NCBI GenBank assembly: GCA_038049695.1
Contig: CP142458.1
Span: forward strand, 47,087,001 to 47,151,000
Source: Cinnamomum chago
Taxonomy: Eukaryota; Streptophyta; Magnoliopsida; Laurales; Lauraceae
Length of the DNA: 64,000 nt
Direction of reading: 5' to 3'
The notes beneath the pieces are model-generated. The model worked only from the letters and a program-made list of their open reading frames with translations. It was not told the DNA's origin and searched no databases. Positions 11,588 through 22,340 of the stretch are shown piece after piece. Made by a program: the position numbers and the translations under genes. How positions within the stretch are numbered: position 1 is the stretch's first letter; each line of letters opens with the position of its first letter.

Positions 11588-11661
11588 TGGACGACGACGA
11601 CGACGACGACAACAACAACAACAACAACAACAATAATAATAATAATAATAATAATAATAAA
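11588..11661 (+). repeat. Compound trinucleotide microsatellite (GAC)n(AAC)n(AAT)n
   Basis: Perfect runs of GAC, then AAC, then AAT units follow each other without a break. In one frame this reads as poly-Asp then poly-Asn, but it lies in the middle of the CRM-gene intron, so it is non-coding. Confidence 0.95.
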
Positions 11662-11769
11662 GAAAAAAGAAAATCACACAATTGTCTCTTAGTTACTGTT
11701 TTTTGGAGAAAATTTGCAACTTGGTCGTCTGGGCTCTCAAAATATGAACTTGATTTATTTCTTCATGAT

Positions 11770-12480
11770 CTTATCTCTTAATGAAATGACAGTCAACACC
11801 AATACACTCGATTTTTGGCACTGATTATAGCTGAAGTACTGTCACAATGCTAGATCATGGACCCATTTTTCTGCTAAAATCCCTATTTACATCACAAAAT
11901 CTTCAACCGTAGTAACTCACGACTTCTATGTGTTGTCGCTCGATACTCGGCCTCAAAACTTATCGTATGACTACTTGTTTTTTGCTTTTCCACAAGACTT
12001 ATTTTCCACCAACAAATGTACAATACCCAATAGTAAACCTCCTATTTTTCTTCGATCCTGCAGAGTGAGCATATGCATAGGCTTTTGTATTTAGGCGTCC
12101 ATTATGTGTACAAAATAGCCTGTCCTGGAGCTCTTTTCAAGTATCAAAGAATTCTATGAAGTGCAGCCATATGTTTAGTGTGTGGTGCATGCATAAATTG
12201 ACTTACCAAATAAACTACATATGAGATGTCTGGTCGTGATAGTCAAATAAATCAACCTCCCTGTTAATCTCTGGTACGTTCTCTGATTATGAAGCAACTT
12301 GCCACTTTCAGAATGCAATCCATGGTTTTTCTAAATAGGAGTGTCAACTGGTTTAGCACCTAATTTTCTTGTTTCTCCAAGTAGATCCAAATATTTTCTG
12401 TATGAGATAATAATTCATTTTCTTAGACCTTGCACTTCAATCCAAAGAAAGTATTCCAGCTTGCAGAGGTCCTTAACATC
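11770..12480 (-). pseudogene. Degraded Copia reverse transcriptase-RNase H fragment
   Basis: The minus strand carries, in decayed form, a Copia RT end and RNase H: DLLGETRKLGAKPVDTPI-like, RPDISYVVYLVSQFMHAP and HMAALHRIL, then a TIGYCTFVGG-like stretch and an AEYRA-like block. No LTRs or other domains are recognisable. It is highly broken and probably much older than elements A and B. It lies antisense inside the CRM-gene intron. Confidence 0.8.
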
Positions 12481-13533
12481 AAAGTATTCCAGCTTCAGTT
12501 GAGCCATCTTTCTCGACGTTGTATTAGGGTTTAATTCATCTCTTCTGGAAATTAAGGCTTTGAAGTTTCTAGGACCCAATTAATTCCATCTTGAGATCTT
12601 GAGTCTATTCCTCTGAAAACAGGTGGATTTAGATTATTTCCTGTTTTTTGGCTTTGGGTATGGGAATTTAAATAAAGATTTGGGTATGGATATGGGTCTG
12701 ATAACACAGACCCACATTGCGTATGGTTTCAAGTATGGGCACATATCTTGCAGTTCAGTTACAGGCATGTTTCCATTATGGACCTGCCCTAGTCCATTTC
12801 ATCCCCGTTGATTCCTCTTGTTTCTTTTTTCTCTATTGGGAATGATGGCCCCTTTTCCCTGCCATCTTTATAGCCAAGACTTTTTTTTTCCCACCAATAA
12901 CTGCCCTCACAGAATGAGACTCCAATTTGTTTTTTCCATTAAATTTGATAATCATAATTTGAAGTTCCAGATGTTTGATTACTTAGTGCGCCCCACAGAA
13001 TCGTCATCAAACATTAACACTGTTGCCAATGCTAATGTTAAATCAAAATAATATGTAACAAGACTTCTGAGAACAGCCACAAACAGGTTAAAAAGAACTT
13101 TTGATGGGTCCTTCTGAACACCACTAGACTTGAGCAAGAACAGTGATAAGTTCAAAACACAGAGATCCAGCTTCATATGGAGGGTTCTGCACAGGGATAA
13201 ACCTTACAAACAGTAGTCACATCGCCCTAACTCGAACTGCCTCTAAAAACTTCACTGCTGTTTAATCCTAACTTCATGAGTAAGTTCATCAAACAACATC
13301 GTAGTGACCACGGAATTACTGAATAAGCTAAAATTGTATCATCTCCTACATTTGGACCATTTAGTTTTAGAAACCGGCTGTAGTTCCTACGAGTTTATCT
13401 CTGAAGTTCCTTACTTTAATTGGAATGTTTCTTCTTGAATTTGTGCATTATATGGAAGATCAGGGACGTCTCTCACCCTTATTGCAAATTATGGAATTGT
13501 TGATTAATGTAGTGTTCTGTTAAATGGAATCAG

Positions 13534-13664
13534 GGAGGAACAACGTAATTACTGGTGTTGCCAAAGCAATCAACACACACTTCAGGAAGAATCCCCTTGC
13601 TATTGTGAATGTCAAAGGTAGAGCCAAGGGGACTACGGTCGAAGAGGTGGTTTTTGAGTTGGAG
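13534..13664 (+). CDS. CRM-domain gene, penultimate exon
   Basis: Encodes the core of the CRM domain: GRNNVITGVAKAINTHF, then NPLAIVNVKGRAKGT and EEVVFELE. The GxxG-like loop of CRM domains is represented by the VKGRAKGT stretch. Acceptor CAG at 13531-13533, donor GT at 13665. The frame is continuous with both neighbouring exons and has no stop. Confidence 0.92.
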
Positions 13665-13764
13665 GTGGGCATCCTGTTGGAGAGTGCCTCTCTTGTCTGT
13701 TTGTTAATGATGTGGCTGAAACTTCCATTTTCTTATTCAAGTTCTTATTTTTCCTTCTTTACAG

Positions 13765-13992
13765 CAAGCAACAGGTGCTGTTCTAGTATCCCGGGAGCCC
13801 AATAAAGTCATACTCTACAGGGGTTGGGGGGAGGGAGAACCTGTTGGTACTTATCTTAAGGAGAAAGCAGATGGAACAAAAACATGGAGAGGTGGAAAGA
13901 GCAGTGTGAAGGAAGGAGTTTCTTCTCAACTCCTTGCTGCCATTAGACTTGAATGTGGATTGCAGGCACTTCAAGAGGATATACATCTGTAG
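13765..13992 (+). CDS. CRM-domain gene, last exon
   Basis: After a 100-bp intron (13665-13764, ending TTTACAG) the exon encodes the end of the CRM domain, QATGAVLVSREPNKVILYRG, then a W-G-E-G-E-P stretch, a basic Lys-rich segment, and a C-terminal SSQLLAAIRLECGLQ tail typical of CFM-type proteins, with TAG at 13990-13992. The protein would act in chloroplasts (or mitochondria) as an RNA-binding splicing factor. All three exons are intact, so the gene end looks functional. The first hAT end begins about 390 bp downstream. Confidence 0.92.
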   Translation, partial: QATGAVLVSREPNKVILYRGWGEGEPVGTYLKEKADGTKTWRGGKSSVKEGVSSQLLAAIRLECGLQALQEDIHL

Positions 13993-14383
13993 AAGAAGAA
14001 AAATTAATAGGTATGTCCTGCTTTAAGCTGAATCATTATTATCCACGCTGCTTTTGTGATTGTTCTTTGACCTGTTTGTTTCTTTTTTTCCCCTCATTAG
14101 CATAACACATGTTGCTAGCCCTTGGCACTTGGCAGTCCCTGTTGTTGGGGACGGTTGTGATGATTTTATGCATGCACGGTGCTGAGAAAATGACGTGCTG
14201 CTGCACATTGATTATGAGCAGAGCTCCAAGATTCATACAGCATCATAATCCGATAGTTTGTGTATGTTTTGGCATGAAGTCCCCATTTTACTGCTAACAT
14301 AAAATTGTGGCTGTTAAAAACTTGGTTTTTCCTTCGACGCTACCATTTGAAAAAGGTGCAGGATCCCAAGTTTCATTTGTATG
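13993..14383 (+). other. Probable 3' UTR and downstream flank of the CRM gene
   Basis: No coding match. The 3' UTR of the CRM gene must start here; no convincing polyadenylation signal stands out before the hAT end at 14384. Confidence 0.45.
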
Positions 14384-15510
14384 CATGGTTTAAAAATCTC
14401 CGTATCAGCCAACGCAAAAAACGATATGCTATTGGTATCATAGTAGTCAATCCCGTACCGTTCTGGCCGAAATTGGCTGGAATGTTCCGGATTTGGTCTT
14501 GGGTGGAATGGGAGGCCCTCCCAAAAGGTTCCACCAACGATTCTGGCCAATTACATCCATTTCAGACAATTCTGGCTGAAACTGGGTCCTCCTTCAGTCA
14601 TTCCAGCCAGAAACGTCCATTCATAATTATTATTACTTTTTTTAGTTACTTTCTCAATTACCCCTATAAGTTTGGGACTTTTGCTGGAATATTTTTGGTT
14701 TTCAAATTTTTGAGAGAATGAGAAGAATAAAGTTTCATTTTGTTGTGTTTGATTTTTTATTGAGTAGTTTTAATGGTTTGTATATTTTGTTTGGACTTTT
14801 CAGTGTCTCGAGTCTAGACATAAGCTTTAATGTTTTTTTCAGTTTAGGTATTCTTTTATACTTTTTATTTTTCAATCTTGCCTTTTTTCGGAATGGAACA
14901 TCGGAATTGACTAGAAAGCTGAAGCGTTCCACATGGCAAAATCGGTATCGGTCACGGTCCGTTGGGATCATCTTGGCGTGAATTTGTGTTTTACCCTAAA
15001 AAGATTTTGAAAAAAATCCAAAATATTGTAAAATGCTGGAAAACAATGCGCCCCCCCGCCCCCCCAATTATTGGTCCTCCTAAGTCAGTCATAGCATCTT
15101 GTATATCATTGTTTCATCTTTGATTGTTAAATCTGTTAATTTTTACTAGTCTAATTCCATAGGTGTGTCCTTATAAATTATACATCTATCAATCTATATC
15201 ATGCATAAAATCAAGGTAACTTTTTTTATATCGGAAACTCAATGTAGCTATCATCCCTCATATATCATCTGATAACTTTCGCTCTAATTAGAGTTGGACT
15301 TGGGCCTACCATTGGACTGGTCACTATGAAACACTTGAGTTTATTGAACACATATTTAATAAGTCGTCAATTTGAAAATGGGCCTATTTGAGTAAAAATT
15401 ATTGAGGGCCCAATTGATCAATCTTCCTATTTTATTTGTAAATTTTATAAGTAACTAATATGATGTTGGCCCAGTCCCTATAGGAGTAAAATTGGTGCTG
15501 GGTGATTCAA
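14384..15510 (+). repeat. Left terminal inverted repeat of the hAT element (with insertion)
   Basis: Aligns as reverse complement with 23860-24501. The alignment is interrupted at about 14450-14930 by a segment rich in TTCTGGCC / GGCTGGAAT-type short repeats in both orientations (subterminal-repeat-like), after which it resumes with ATCGGTATCGGTCACGG. A short C-rich tract (15051-15065) lies within it. Confidence 0.7.
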
Positions 15511-15699
15511 GAGGGAGACGTATTTGAATAGGTTAGGTTTTTTCTTTTTTTTTCCCCTCAAGTGGGCCTTATTGGAAATCACTAGTAAAAAAAACAAAAT
15601 AAAAGAAACTTAAGTAGGAATTTCAAAAATTAAAGATCAACCCACTGTCAAATTTATAGATGGGCCCACTTTCAGTTTATCAAATTTGACTATATGGGG

Positions 15700-15925
15700 C
15701 AATCTCCTATTGGAGTGAAATCTGGCTAGATCCGATAAATTTGGGGGCCATTAATTTCGAGTGGTTTGGATTATTCCCATAGAGGAGGGAAAAGGGAAAA
15801 AGAGAATGGAAAGGAGAAGAGAGGGAGAAGAGAAGAAGAGTCAGAGGAAGAGAATGAAGAAGAGGAGCAGCTGCGAATTCCAAGCCACTACAAGATTCCA
15901 TATTGGGTTCCTTGCGCAAGTAAGT
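15700..15925 (+). promoter_or_regulatory. GA-rich leader copy 1 of the hAT element
   Basis: A strongly purine-biased stretch (GAGGAGGGAAAAGGG-like, about 15780-15870) followed by GCGCAAGTAAGTC, a good splice donor at about 15919. A related segment is at 17400-17614. By position and orientation these look like two copies of the transposase 5' leader exon. The derived open frames are low complexity and not proteins. Confidence 0.45.
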
Positions 15926-16079
15926 CTTTGGCCCTCCTCTCTCTCTCTCTTTCCATCTTTTTCCTTCTTGTAACTATGCATCCAATCTCTCCCGATCTCC
16001 CCCTTTCTTTTTCGTAAGTGCAACATGTAAATCTCTCTCTCTCTCTCTGTTCCTTTTTTTTTTTTCTAGTTTTTGATCC

Positions 16080-16780
16080 CTAATATCGTTAGGAGAATAT
16101 ATAAGCCAATACCAATATTTTGGGCAAAATATCGTTCAATTAAATTAATATTTTGGCCGATATTTTATGTTTTTTACTATGTTTAGGGGTAAACACTGTC
16201 ATGAGACTAATTGGCTCAAGATCGCGACATGTGCATGCAGGACGATGCAACATATTTTGCTTGCAGGCGCGGTTTATCACAGATTTCCACTATGAGGATC
16301 CCATACGGAATCATACGCTGGCATGAATTATATTTTACCCGAATCTTATAGAAAATCATACATCAAATATAGGCACATTCATAAAATGGCATTCCCATAA
16401 TGTCAAGTTAGAATATTTACACAAAATAACAAGTTTAATTACATCCCAAAATCAAGATAACATTGGCTGTAAAAAAAAAAATCCCAAAATGAAATAAACT
16501 TTCCTTAAATGTGCGGCTACTCCGTGCACCAAACATTCATGTCCTGCGGCTCATCCGCCGCCTCCCGTGGCTACGTCTCGAAGGTATGGGGGGGAATACC
16601 TACCAAGGATGAAAATAGCAGTAGTAGCTACACCTGCTACCAAAACACTACAAAGCGGGCGCTACGTAGCGTAGCAGTGCAATTTAAAAAAATCGTTAAA
16701 ATGATGTAAATTTTTTTCAAAAAATCCAGAGTATTGGAAAATGATAGAAAATGTACTTTTTTTTTGCAAAAGTAACTAAG
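16080..16780 (+). repeat. TIR-derived fragments inside the hAT element
   Basis: Stretches such as GGATCCCATACGGAATCATACG with the following ATTTTACCCGAATC (about 16295-16345) and TTTTTTTCAAAAAATCC with ATTGGAAAATG (about 16710-16745) resemble the segment of the left TIR at 14960-15045. They suggest related small elements or internal rearranged TIR copies. No open frame of note. Confidence 0.45.
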
Positions 16781-16994
16781 ATAAGAGGGTCATTATGAGG
16801 TCCTGTATCGTTGTTTGAATAGAAAATAGAAGTAATGATCATTTTTTTCACATATATTCATGTTTGTAATCAAACAATGTCGTCAAAATATTATCACCAT
16901 CATTGCTTAGAATATCACATTTCTGAGTTGTATTTTGAAATGTATATATATAGTTAAAATTTTATGTTAAAGAAAAAATTGATTAGGTCCCAAG

Positions 16995-17400
16995 GTTGAG
17001 CCACTATTTCCTATTAGAGTGTAATTTGGTTAGGGTTCTATTTCCTATTAAAAGGAAATTTGGTTGAGCCCTATTTCCTATTAGAATAAAATTTTACTAG
17101 AGTCTTTCTTCAATTAGTGTGAAATTTGACTAGACTTTATTTTCAATTAGTGTGAAAGTTGGCTATGGCTCTATTTCTAGTTAGAGTAAAATTTGATTTA
17201 GCTTTATTTCTAATTAGAGAAAAATTTGGCTAATCCCCTAATTTTATTTATTTGGCTAAGCCATGATTTTTTCTATTTTAATACCTAAGGGGCCCATTTG
17301 ATTTTTATCTATTACTTTCATAAGGTGGGCCACTATGGGGCCCATTTAATCTTTATTTATATCTTTCATAAGGTGAGCCCAATGTGGGGCCCATAGTTAC
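16995..17400 (+). repeat. Degenerate tandem repeats ahead of the second leader
   Basis: About seven units of 30-45 bp around a CTATTTCCTATTAGAGT / AAATTTGGTTAG theme (16995-17250), then two copies of a unit of about 55 bp with GGGGCCCATTT and TTTCATAAGGTG (17285-17395). The same theme occurs once before the first leader (about 15695-15725), supporting an internal duplication. Confidence 0.7.
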
Positions 17401-17439
17401 CCTACTAGTAAATATTGGAGGGGCCAAAAGTGAGGCTTT

Positions 17440-17614
17440 TGCTACCCTAATTCTTTTCCCAAAACAAGAGTAGAGAAAGATAGAGAAGAGGGGAAGGAAA
17501 AGAGGAAGAAAGAAAAGAAAATGAAGAAGAAGAAGAGAAGAGGAGACGATGCTCCCTAGCGGTGATTTTGTCGTTGCTCCGCTGGTGCTGCGTGATGCTA
17601 CTGCTTCCAGGTAT
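17440..17614 (+). promoter_or_regulatory. GA-rich leader copy 2, candidate 5' UTR exon of the transposase
   Basis: A purine-rich run (17462-17550) followed by a G/C-richer segment ending TTCCAG and the donor GTATGT at about 17611. The next plausible acceptor is near 19170-19205, just before the transposase ATG (19212). If so, the 150-bp tandem array lies inside a 5' UTR intron. This is inferred from splice-site sequence only. Confidence 0.45.
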
Positions 17615-17760
17615 GTTTATGCAACTAATGTCTTCTTCTAAATAGCGGCCACCATGGATGAAAATAACCGCCGCTATGCAGCATGGTGGGCTCGGGGCAA
17701 AAAAGCGGGTATCGCACCCCGTGGCGACTACTACGTTGCGGGTGGGGTATTTAACACACA

Positions 17761-17776
17761 CCCCCCCCCCCCCCCC
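17761..17776 (+). repeat. C16 homopolymer tract
   Basis: An uninterrupted run of 16 C, followed by GGCCCGGGCCC. Likely unstable; its length should be treated as uncertain in any assembly. Confidence 0.9.
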
Positions 17777-18069
17777 GGCCCGGGCCCTAGCCCATTCCCT
17801 TTTCACTTTTTGTCACAGTAACTCCTCCTTCACTACTGTGAAAGTCTCCCAACTCCAAAGTTTCAAATTCGAAGGAATCAAACACAAACAACTACAAGAT
17901 CCAAGGCCCAAGCTTCCATTCCATCTAACTATGTTTTTCTTTTGGATTTTTTTTCTAGTCTTTTAACTTTTGAGATCATCTATTCATCTCTTTCCAACAG
18001 TCTAAGTAATATAAAATGCTTCCTTGTCTTGTAATATGATGAGATCCATGTTTCCCTTTCATCATGCAC

Positions 18070-19115
18070 GCATATTTTTATTTTTATTTTATTTTTTGCT
18101 GTTTTTCATTTTCGGAATTTTTTTATTTTTTGAAAAAAAAAAATTGATTACTCATGGAGAACCCATGAAACCACTTGGAAATGCATTGTAAATGATAGAT
18201 CTATGTTTCTCATAGATCAATCCATCACATTTTGAATGTTTATTGATTTTTATTATTTTTTTTATTTTCGGATTTTTTTGTTTTTTGAAAAAAAAAATGT
18301 GAAGACTCATGGACAACCAATGAAAAAAATTGGAAATTGCTTGTTAACGATAGATATATGTTTCTCATAGATCAATCCATCACATTTTGAATGTTTATTG
18401 ATTTTTTTTTTTTTTTTTTGGATTTATTTATTTTTTGAAAAAATGAACATGAATACTCATGGAAAACCAATGAAAAAACTTTGAAATTTCTTGTAAATGA
18501 TAGATCTATGTTTCCCATAGATCAATCCATAACATTTTGAATGTTATTGATTTTTCTCTACTTTTTATTTTCAGATTTATTTATTTTTTGAAAAAAAATG
18601 TGAATACTCATGGACAACGAATGAAAAAACTTGGAAATTGCTTGTAAATGATAGATCTGTATTTCCCATAGATCAATCCATCACATTTTGAATGTTTATT
18701 GATTTTTCTCTATTTTTTATTTTCGGATTTATGTATGTTTTGAAAAAAAAATGTGAATACTCATGGACAACCCATAAAACCACTTGGAAATGCGTTCTAA
18801 ATGATAGATCTATATATTCCAATATATATTGCTTGTTTTGTTTACTTGTTTAATTTTTTAATTTCAGATTTTTGTTATTTTTTGGAAAAAAAATATTTTT
18901 AATAATGGAATGCCAATCAAATGTATTGAAAAATGCTCCTAAAAGTTATATCTATGTTTGGCATAGATCAATCCAACATATCTCTGTCTTTTCCTAATTT
19001 TATTTTCTTATTTTCGGATTTTTTTAAATTTAAAAAAAAATTATACTTTAAGTAATGAAATACCAATTAAATGTCAAGAGAATGATTCCTGAGCATTAGA
19101 TATATGTTTCCTATA
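18070..19115 (+). repeat. Tandem array of about 150-bp units inside the hAT element
   Basis: The core GATAGATCTATGTTTCTCAT with the following AGATCAATCCATCACATTTTG recurs at about 18194, 18350, 18499 and 18650, with decayed copies near 18802, 18950 and 19100 (spacing 149-156 bp). Each unit also has an ATTTTCGGATTT stretch, an A-run opposite a T-run, and ACTCATGGACAACC. The centre copies are most alike and the right ones most diverged. It lies immediately upstream of the transposase start. Confidence 0.92.
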
Positions 19116-19211
19116 ACATGTTTCTTTCTTTTTTTAATTTTTAACATACTACTTGTTCATATTTATAGCCAGGTATTCAGTCTATTTGTGTTTGCCAATT
19201 GATAAGTTAAA

Positions 19212-22200
19212 ATGCCTCGTGATATTGATCCCGCATGGAACTTTGGTGAGGAAGTTGAGAATAATAGGTTGAAAATCAAATGCAAGTTTGTTGGGAAAGT
19301 GACCAATGGGGGCATTACAAGATTCAAGCACCACTTAGGCTACATTTCTGGCAATGTTGCTCGTTGTACCGAAGTACCGAGGGAAGTCAGGGAACAAATG
19401 AAAGTGTAGGTTGGCCAAACCAATGCTAGAGAAGTAGAGATAAAAGAAAAGAGGCGACAAGATGTTGATGCTGCCCATTATGATGTATTTGAGGATGAAT
19501 ACTTTGATGGAGAGGAAGATGTACAGATGGAGGCTGCACGCCGAGAGTCCATCATGAGTCAACAAGAACATGAACGTCATGCATTTGTTGGAAGCAAATA
19601 TTATGATCCAGGGGGCTCATCTACTACTGTGCCAAGCAGGGGCAAGGGCATTGCGGGGTCCATGCATAGGGCATTTAGCACCCGGGAACGAGATGTTGAT
19701 GTAGAAATTATATCTACTAGAAGAGCAGCTCTCCCCCTGTTGATCCTCTAGGAGTAATGAATGCTACAAGAGATAGGTTAGCCAAAGCTACAGCAAAATG
19801 ACTAATTCATAAGAACATACCACCTACATCAGTAGATTCCCCATATTTCCAGACTATTCTTGATGTTGCGGCAGAAGCTAGGCGGGGTATACAGGCGCCC
19901 TCCGTATATGATGTGGGCACTAAATACCTTGAAGAAGAATATGCAGAAATAAAGGCTTGGGTGGAAAAGTTTAGGCCCATGTGGCAATAATAGAATGGTG
20001 TTACCATCATGTGTGACGGGTGGACCAGCGGCACCCAAACATAATTAATAAACTTTTTGGTGTATTCAGTCGCTGGGACCATCTTTGTGAAGTCCGTTGA
20101 TGCAACTGAACATAGACGGACATCCACATATAAATATATATACACACTCTTATGGATAAAGTTGTAGAGAGTGTGAGAGAGAAGCATATTGTACAGATTG
20201 TTATAGATAATGACGCCAATTTTAAGGTAGCAGGTTTGAAGTTAATGGAGAAGATGACCCCTTTATTCTGGACCCCATGTGCAGCACACTGCATAGATCT
20301 CATCTTGGAAGAGAATGGAAGGAAGACAAAAGTGGCTTCATTGATCAAGGCATGTAGAGCAATTACAAAATTTTTATATGATTATTCATGGGCGTTAAGC
20401 TTGATGAAAAAATACACAAATAACCATGCCTTGCTGCGTCCAGGATTAACTAGGTTTGCAACCCATTTTCTGGCGAACGGAGCTGATTCAGATGTTTGCA
20501 TCAGAAGAATGACTTCATTCAAAATGGGGCAATGCAACTAGTGGTCCAGGGTTTGAAGTCCCGAACCTGATGAGGGACAATAAAATTTGGAAGAAAGTGA
20601 GGTATTAAAGGGTTTTGAGCATTTAGTTAAAGTGTTGTTGCTTGTAGATGGTGATGACAAGCCGACAATGTGCCAAGCCATTATGGAAAATGTTAGATAT
20701 CATGAGAAATATATAAACATTATTGATGCCCGTTGGAACGATCAGTTGCATCATCCATTGCATGCTGCAGGTAATTAATACATATCTTTGATACTCTTTT
20801 GTTTTCCTAACTAATATATTTATTATATTGTTTGCTCACAGTACATTCTTCATATTTATAATGTAGGTTATTTTTTGAATCCTAAATTCTATTACCGCAA
20901 TGCCGAATTACACATCGAAGCAATAAATACGGACTTGCGGGTAGGATTACGGGAGGTATTGAAGAGATTGTTAAATCCAAATGATCAAATTGATGTCATA
21001 CAAGAGGTGAGTGGGTGGTTACTTAAGAGAATTTAATTATGCTGCCAAGTGGCAATTGTCATACATGCTGTAGGGGTTTACTGACTTATTTCTAATTTTC
21101 ACATTGTAGATATCTATGTATACACAAAAGAGAGGAACCTTTACTGACCCCCTTGTGATACGATCGATTGGAAGGATGCCACCTGGTATGACTATGAACA
21201 AAAGACCCCACCCAATAATCTTGAATCTTTATCTATTTATCTTAATTGATTTGAAGGACTTGAGGGTTACGAATATCTAATTTTCTTTATTTATTTTTTG
21301 CATTTTAGTTGATTGGTGAATGATTTATGGAGAGAGTGCTCCACATCTAAGGAGAGTGGATGTTCGCATCCTGAGTCAAGCATCCTGAGTCAAACTACGA
21401 CATCTTCCAACTGTGAGAGAAATTGGAGCACTTTCTCTTTGATCCACACGAAGGCCAGGAATTGGCTTATCATGTACAACTCAACAAGCTTGTATATTGT
21501 CATTACAATCTGAAGTTGAGAAACAGAACTAGGGAGAGAAAGGCAAGGGATGATCCTGCTTATTGTCCTATTAATTTGGATCACATATTGAGAGAGGACG
21601 ATCCCTTACTCCCATGGCTAGCCGAGATAGAGGATCCACTGTTAGATTCAAATCCAGGGTTTCAGGGAACGGTTCAAGAGTTGATAGATGAGGATGTGGG
21701 TGAGGCGCCTGCAGAAGGTCAGCCACCTCAAGGAGAAGGTACTAGTATGACTAGGAGTGGGAAAGAACCTGCTCATATTGGATCTTCTGAGAAAGCTAGT
21801 TCCACCATCTCTTCGAGTAGCCATGGTGGAGGAGATGAAGGAGACAGTGGGACAGGTGGTACTAGTGAATACTATCAACATGATGAAGACGATGTCGTTC
21901 CTGTAGAGGAAGTACTGGAGTTTCCTCAATTTGGAAGATATCATGGTTATCAACGGCGCTGAAGAGACTCACCACCTGGGGCTGGAGGTAGTAATGAGCA
22001 AGGAAATACGGGTAAAGATGTTGGAGGACAACAAGCGGCATCATGGACTAATTTGTGGAACCCTAGTTATAGTGGACAAGGACCCTCAGAGTATTTTCCA
22101 TATGGTCAAGTGCAACAAGGAGAAGAACAGTCTTCAGCTTCAGGGTCCTACTCATATGGTGACTACGGTGAAACGCAATATGGTAGATATCCACCTCCAC

Positions 22201-22340
22201 CTCCTCCAAGTTCCTATGATGTGACTTCCTTCTTTGGATTGTGGATCCCAATTCTCATCAATATCAAATTCAATATGGTGCCAATAGAATTGATAACATT
22301 GATGGGGATGAGGATAACCATGACGCCTTGAATGTTGGTA
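19212..22340 (+). pseudogene. hAT transposase (BED finger, DUF659, dimerisation domain), broken
   Basis: The start at 19212 (MPRDIDPAWNF) gives a BED-type zinc finger of the plant GGITRFKHHL kind; one of its usual Cys is Val here. A stop follows at 19407, after which the same frame continues into an acidic linker to about 19750. DUF659 follows in shifted frames (GVTIMCDGWTSGTQ near 20005, then IVIDNDANFKVAGLKLM and TPCAAHCIDLILEE at 20190-20310). A frame near 20590-20770 ends at a donor (20771); exons at 20868-21006 (YFLNPKFYYRNAELHIEA) and 21110-21188 have canonical GT/AG introns. The last exon (about 21310 on) has the hAT dimerisation motif CERNWSTFSLIHTK, then NKLVYCHYNLKLRNR and a long Ser/Gly/Asp-rich tail to 21960. 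At least three stops and several frameshifts make it inactive. It once cut and pasted this element. Confidence 0.9.

Larger units (their letters stand above)
10368..13533 (+). other. Large intron (3.17 kb) of the CRM gene
   Basis: Bounded by GT (10368) and AG (13532-13533) that restore the CRM motif PVLAVG-RNNVITGVAKAIN. It contains a trinucleotide microsatellite (about 11590-11660) and an old Copia fragment (about 11770-12480). 10380-11580 and 12480-13530 show no coding match or recognised repeat. The length suggests growth by repeat insertion. Confidence 0.85.

Noticed and set aside
11578-11781. Frame with poly-Asp and poly-Asn
   Set aside because: Produced by the trinucleotide microsatellite in the CRM-gene intron.
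15761-16026. Overlapping open frames in both strands of the GA-rich stretch
   Set aside because: Low-complexity purine-rich DNA gives Lys/Glu/Arg-rich frames by chance.
17447-17966. Frames of 119 and 102 residues on opposite strands
   Set aside because: They cross a purine-rich run and a C16 tract, with no domain match.
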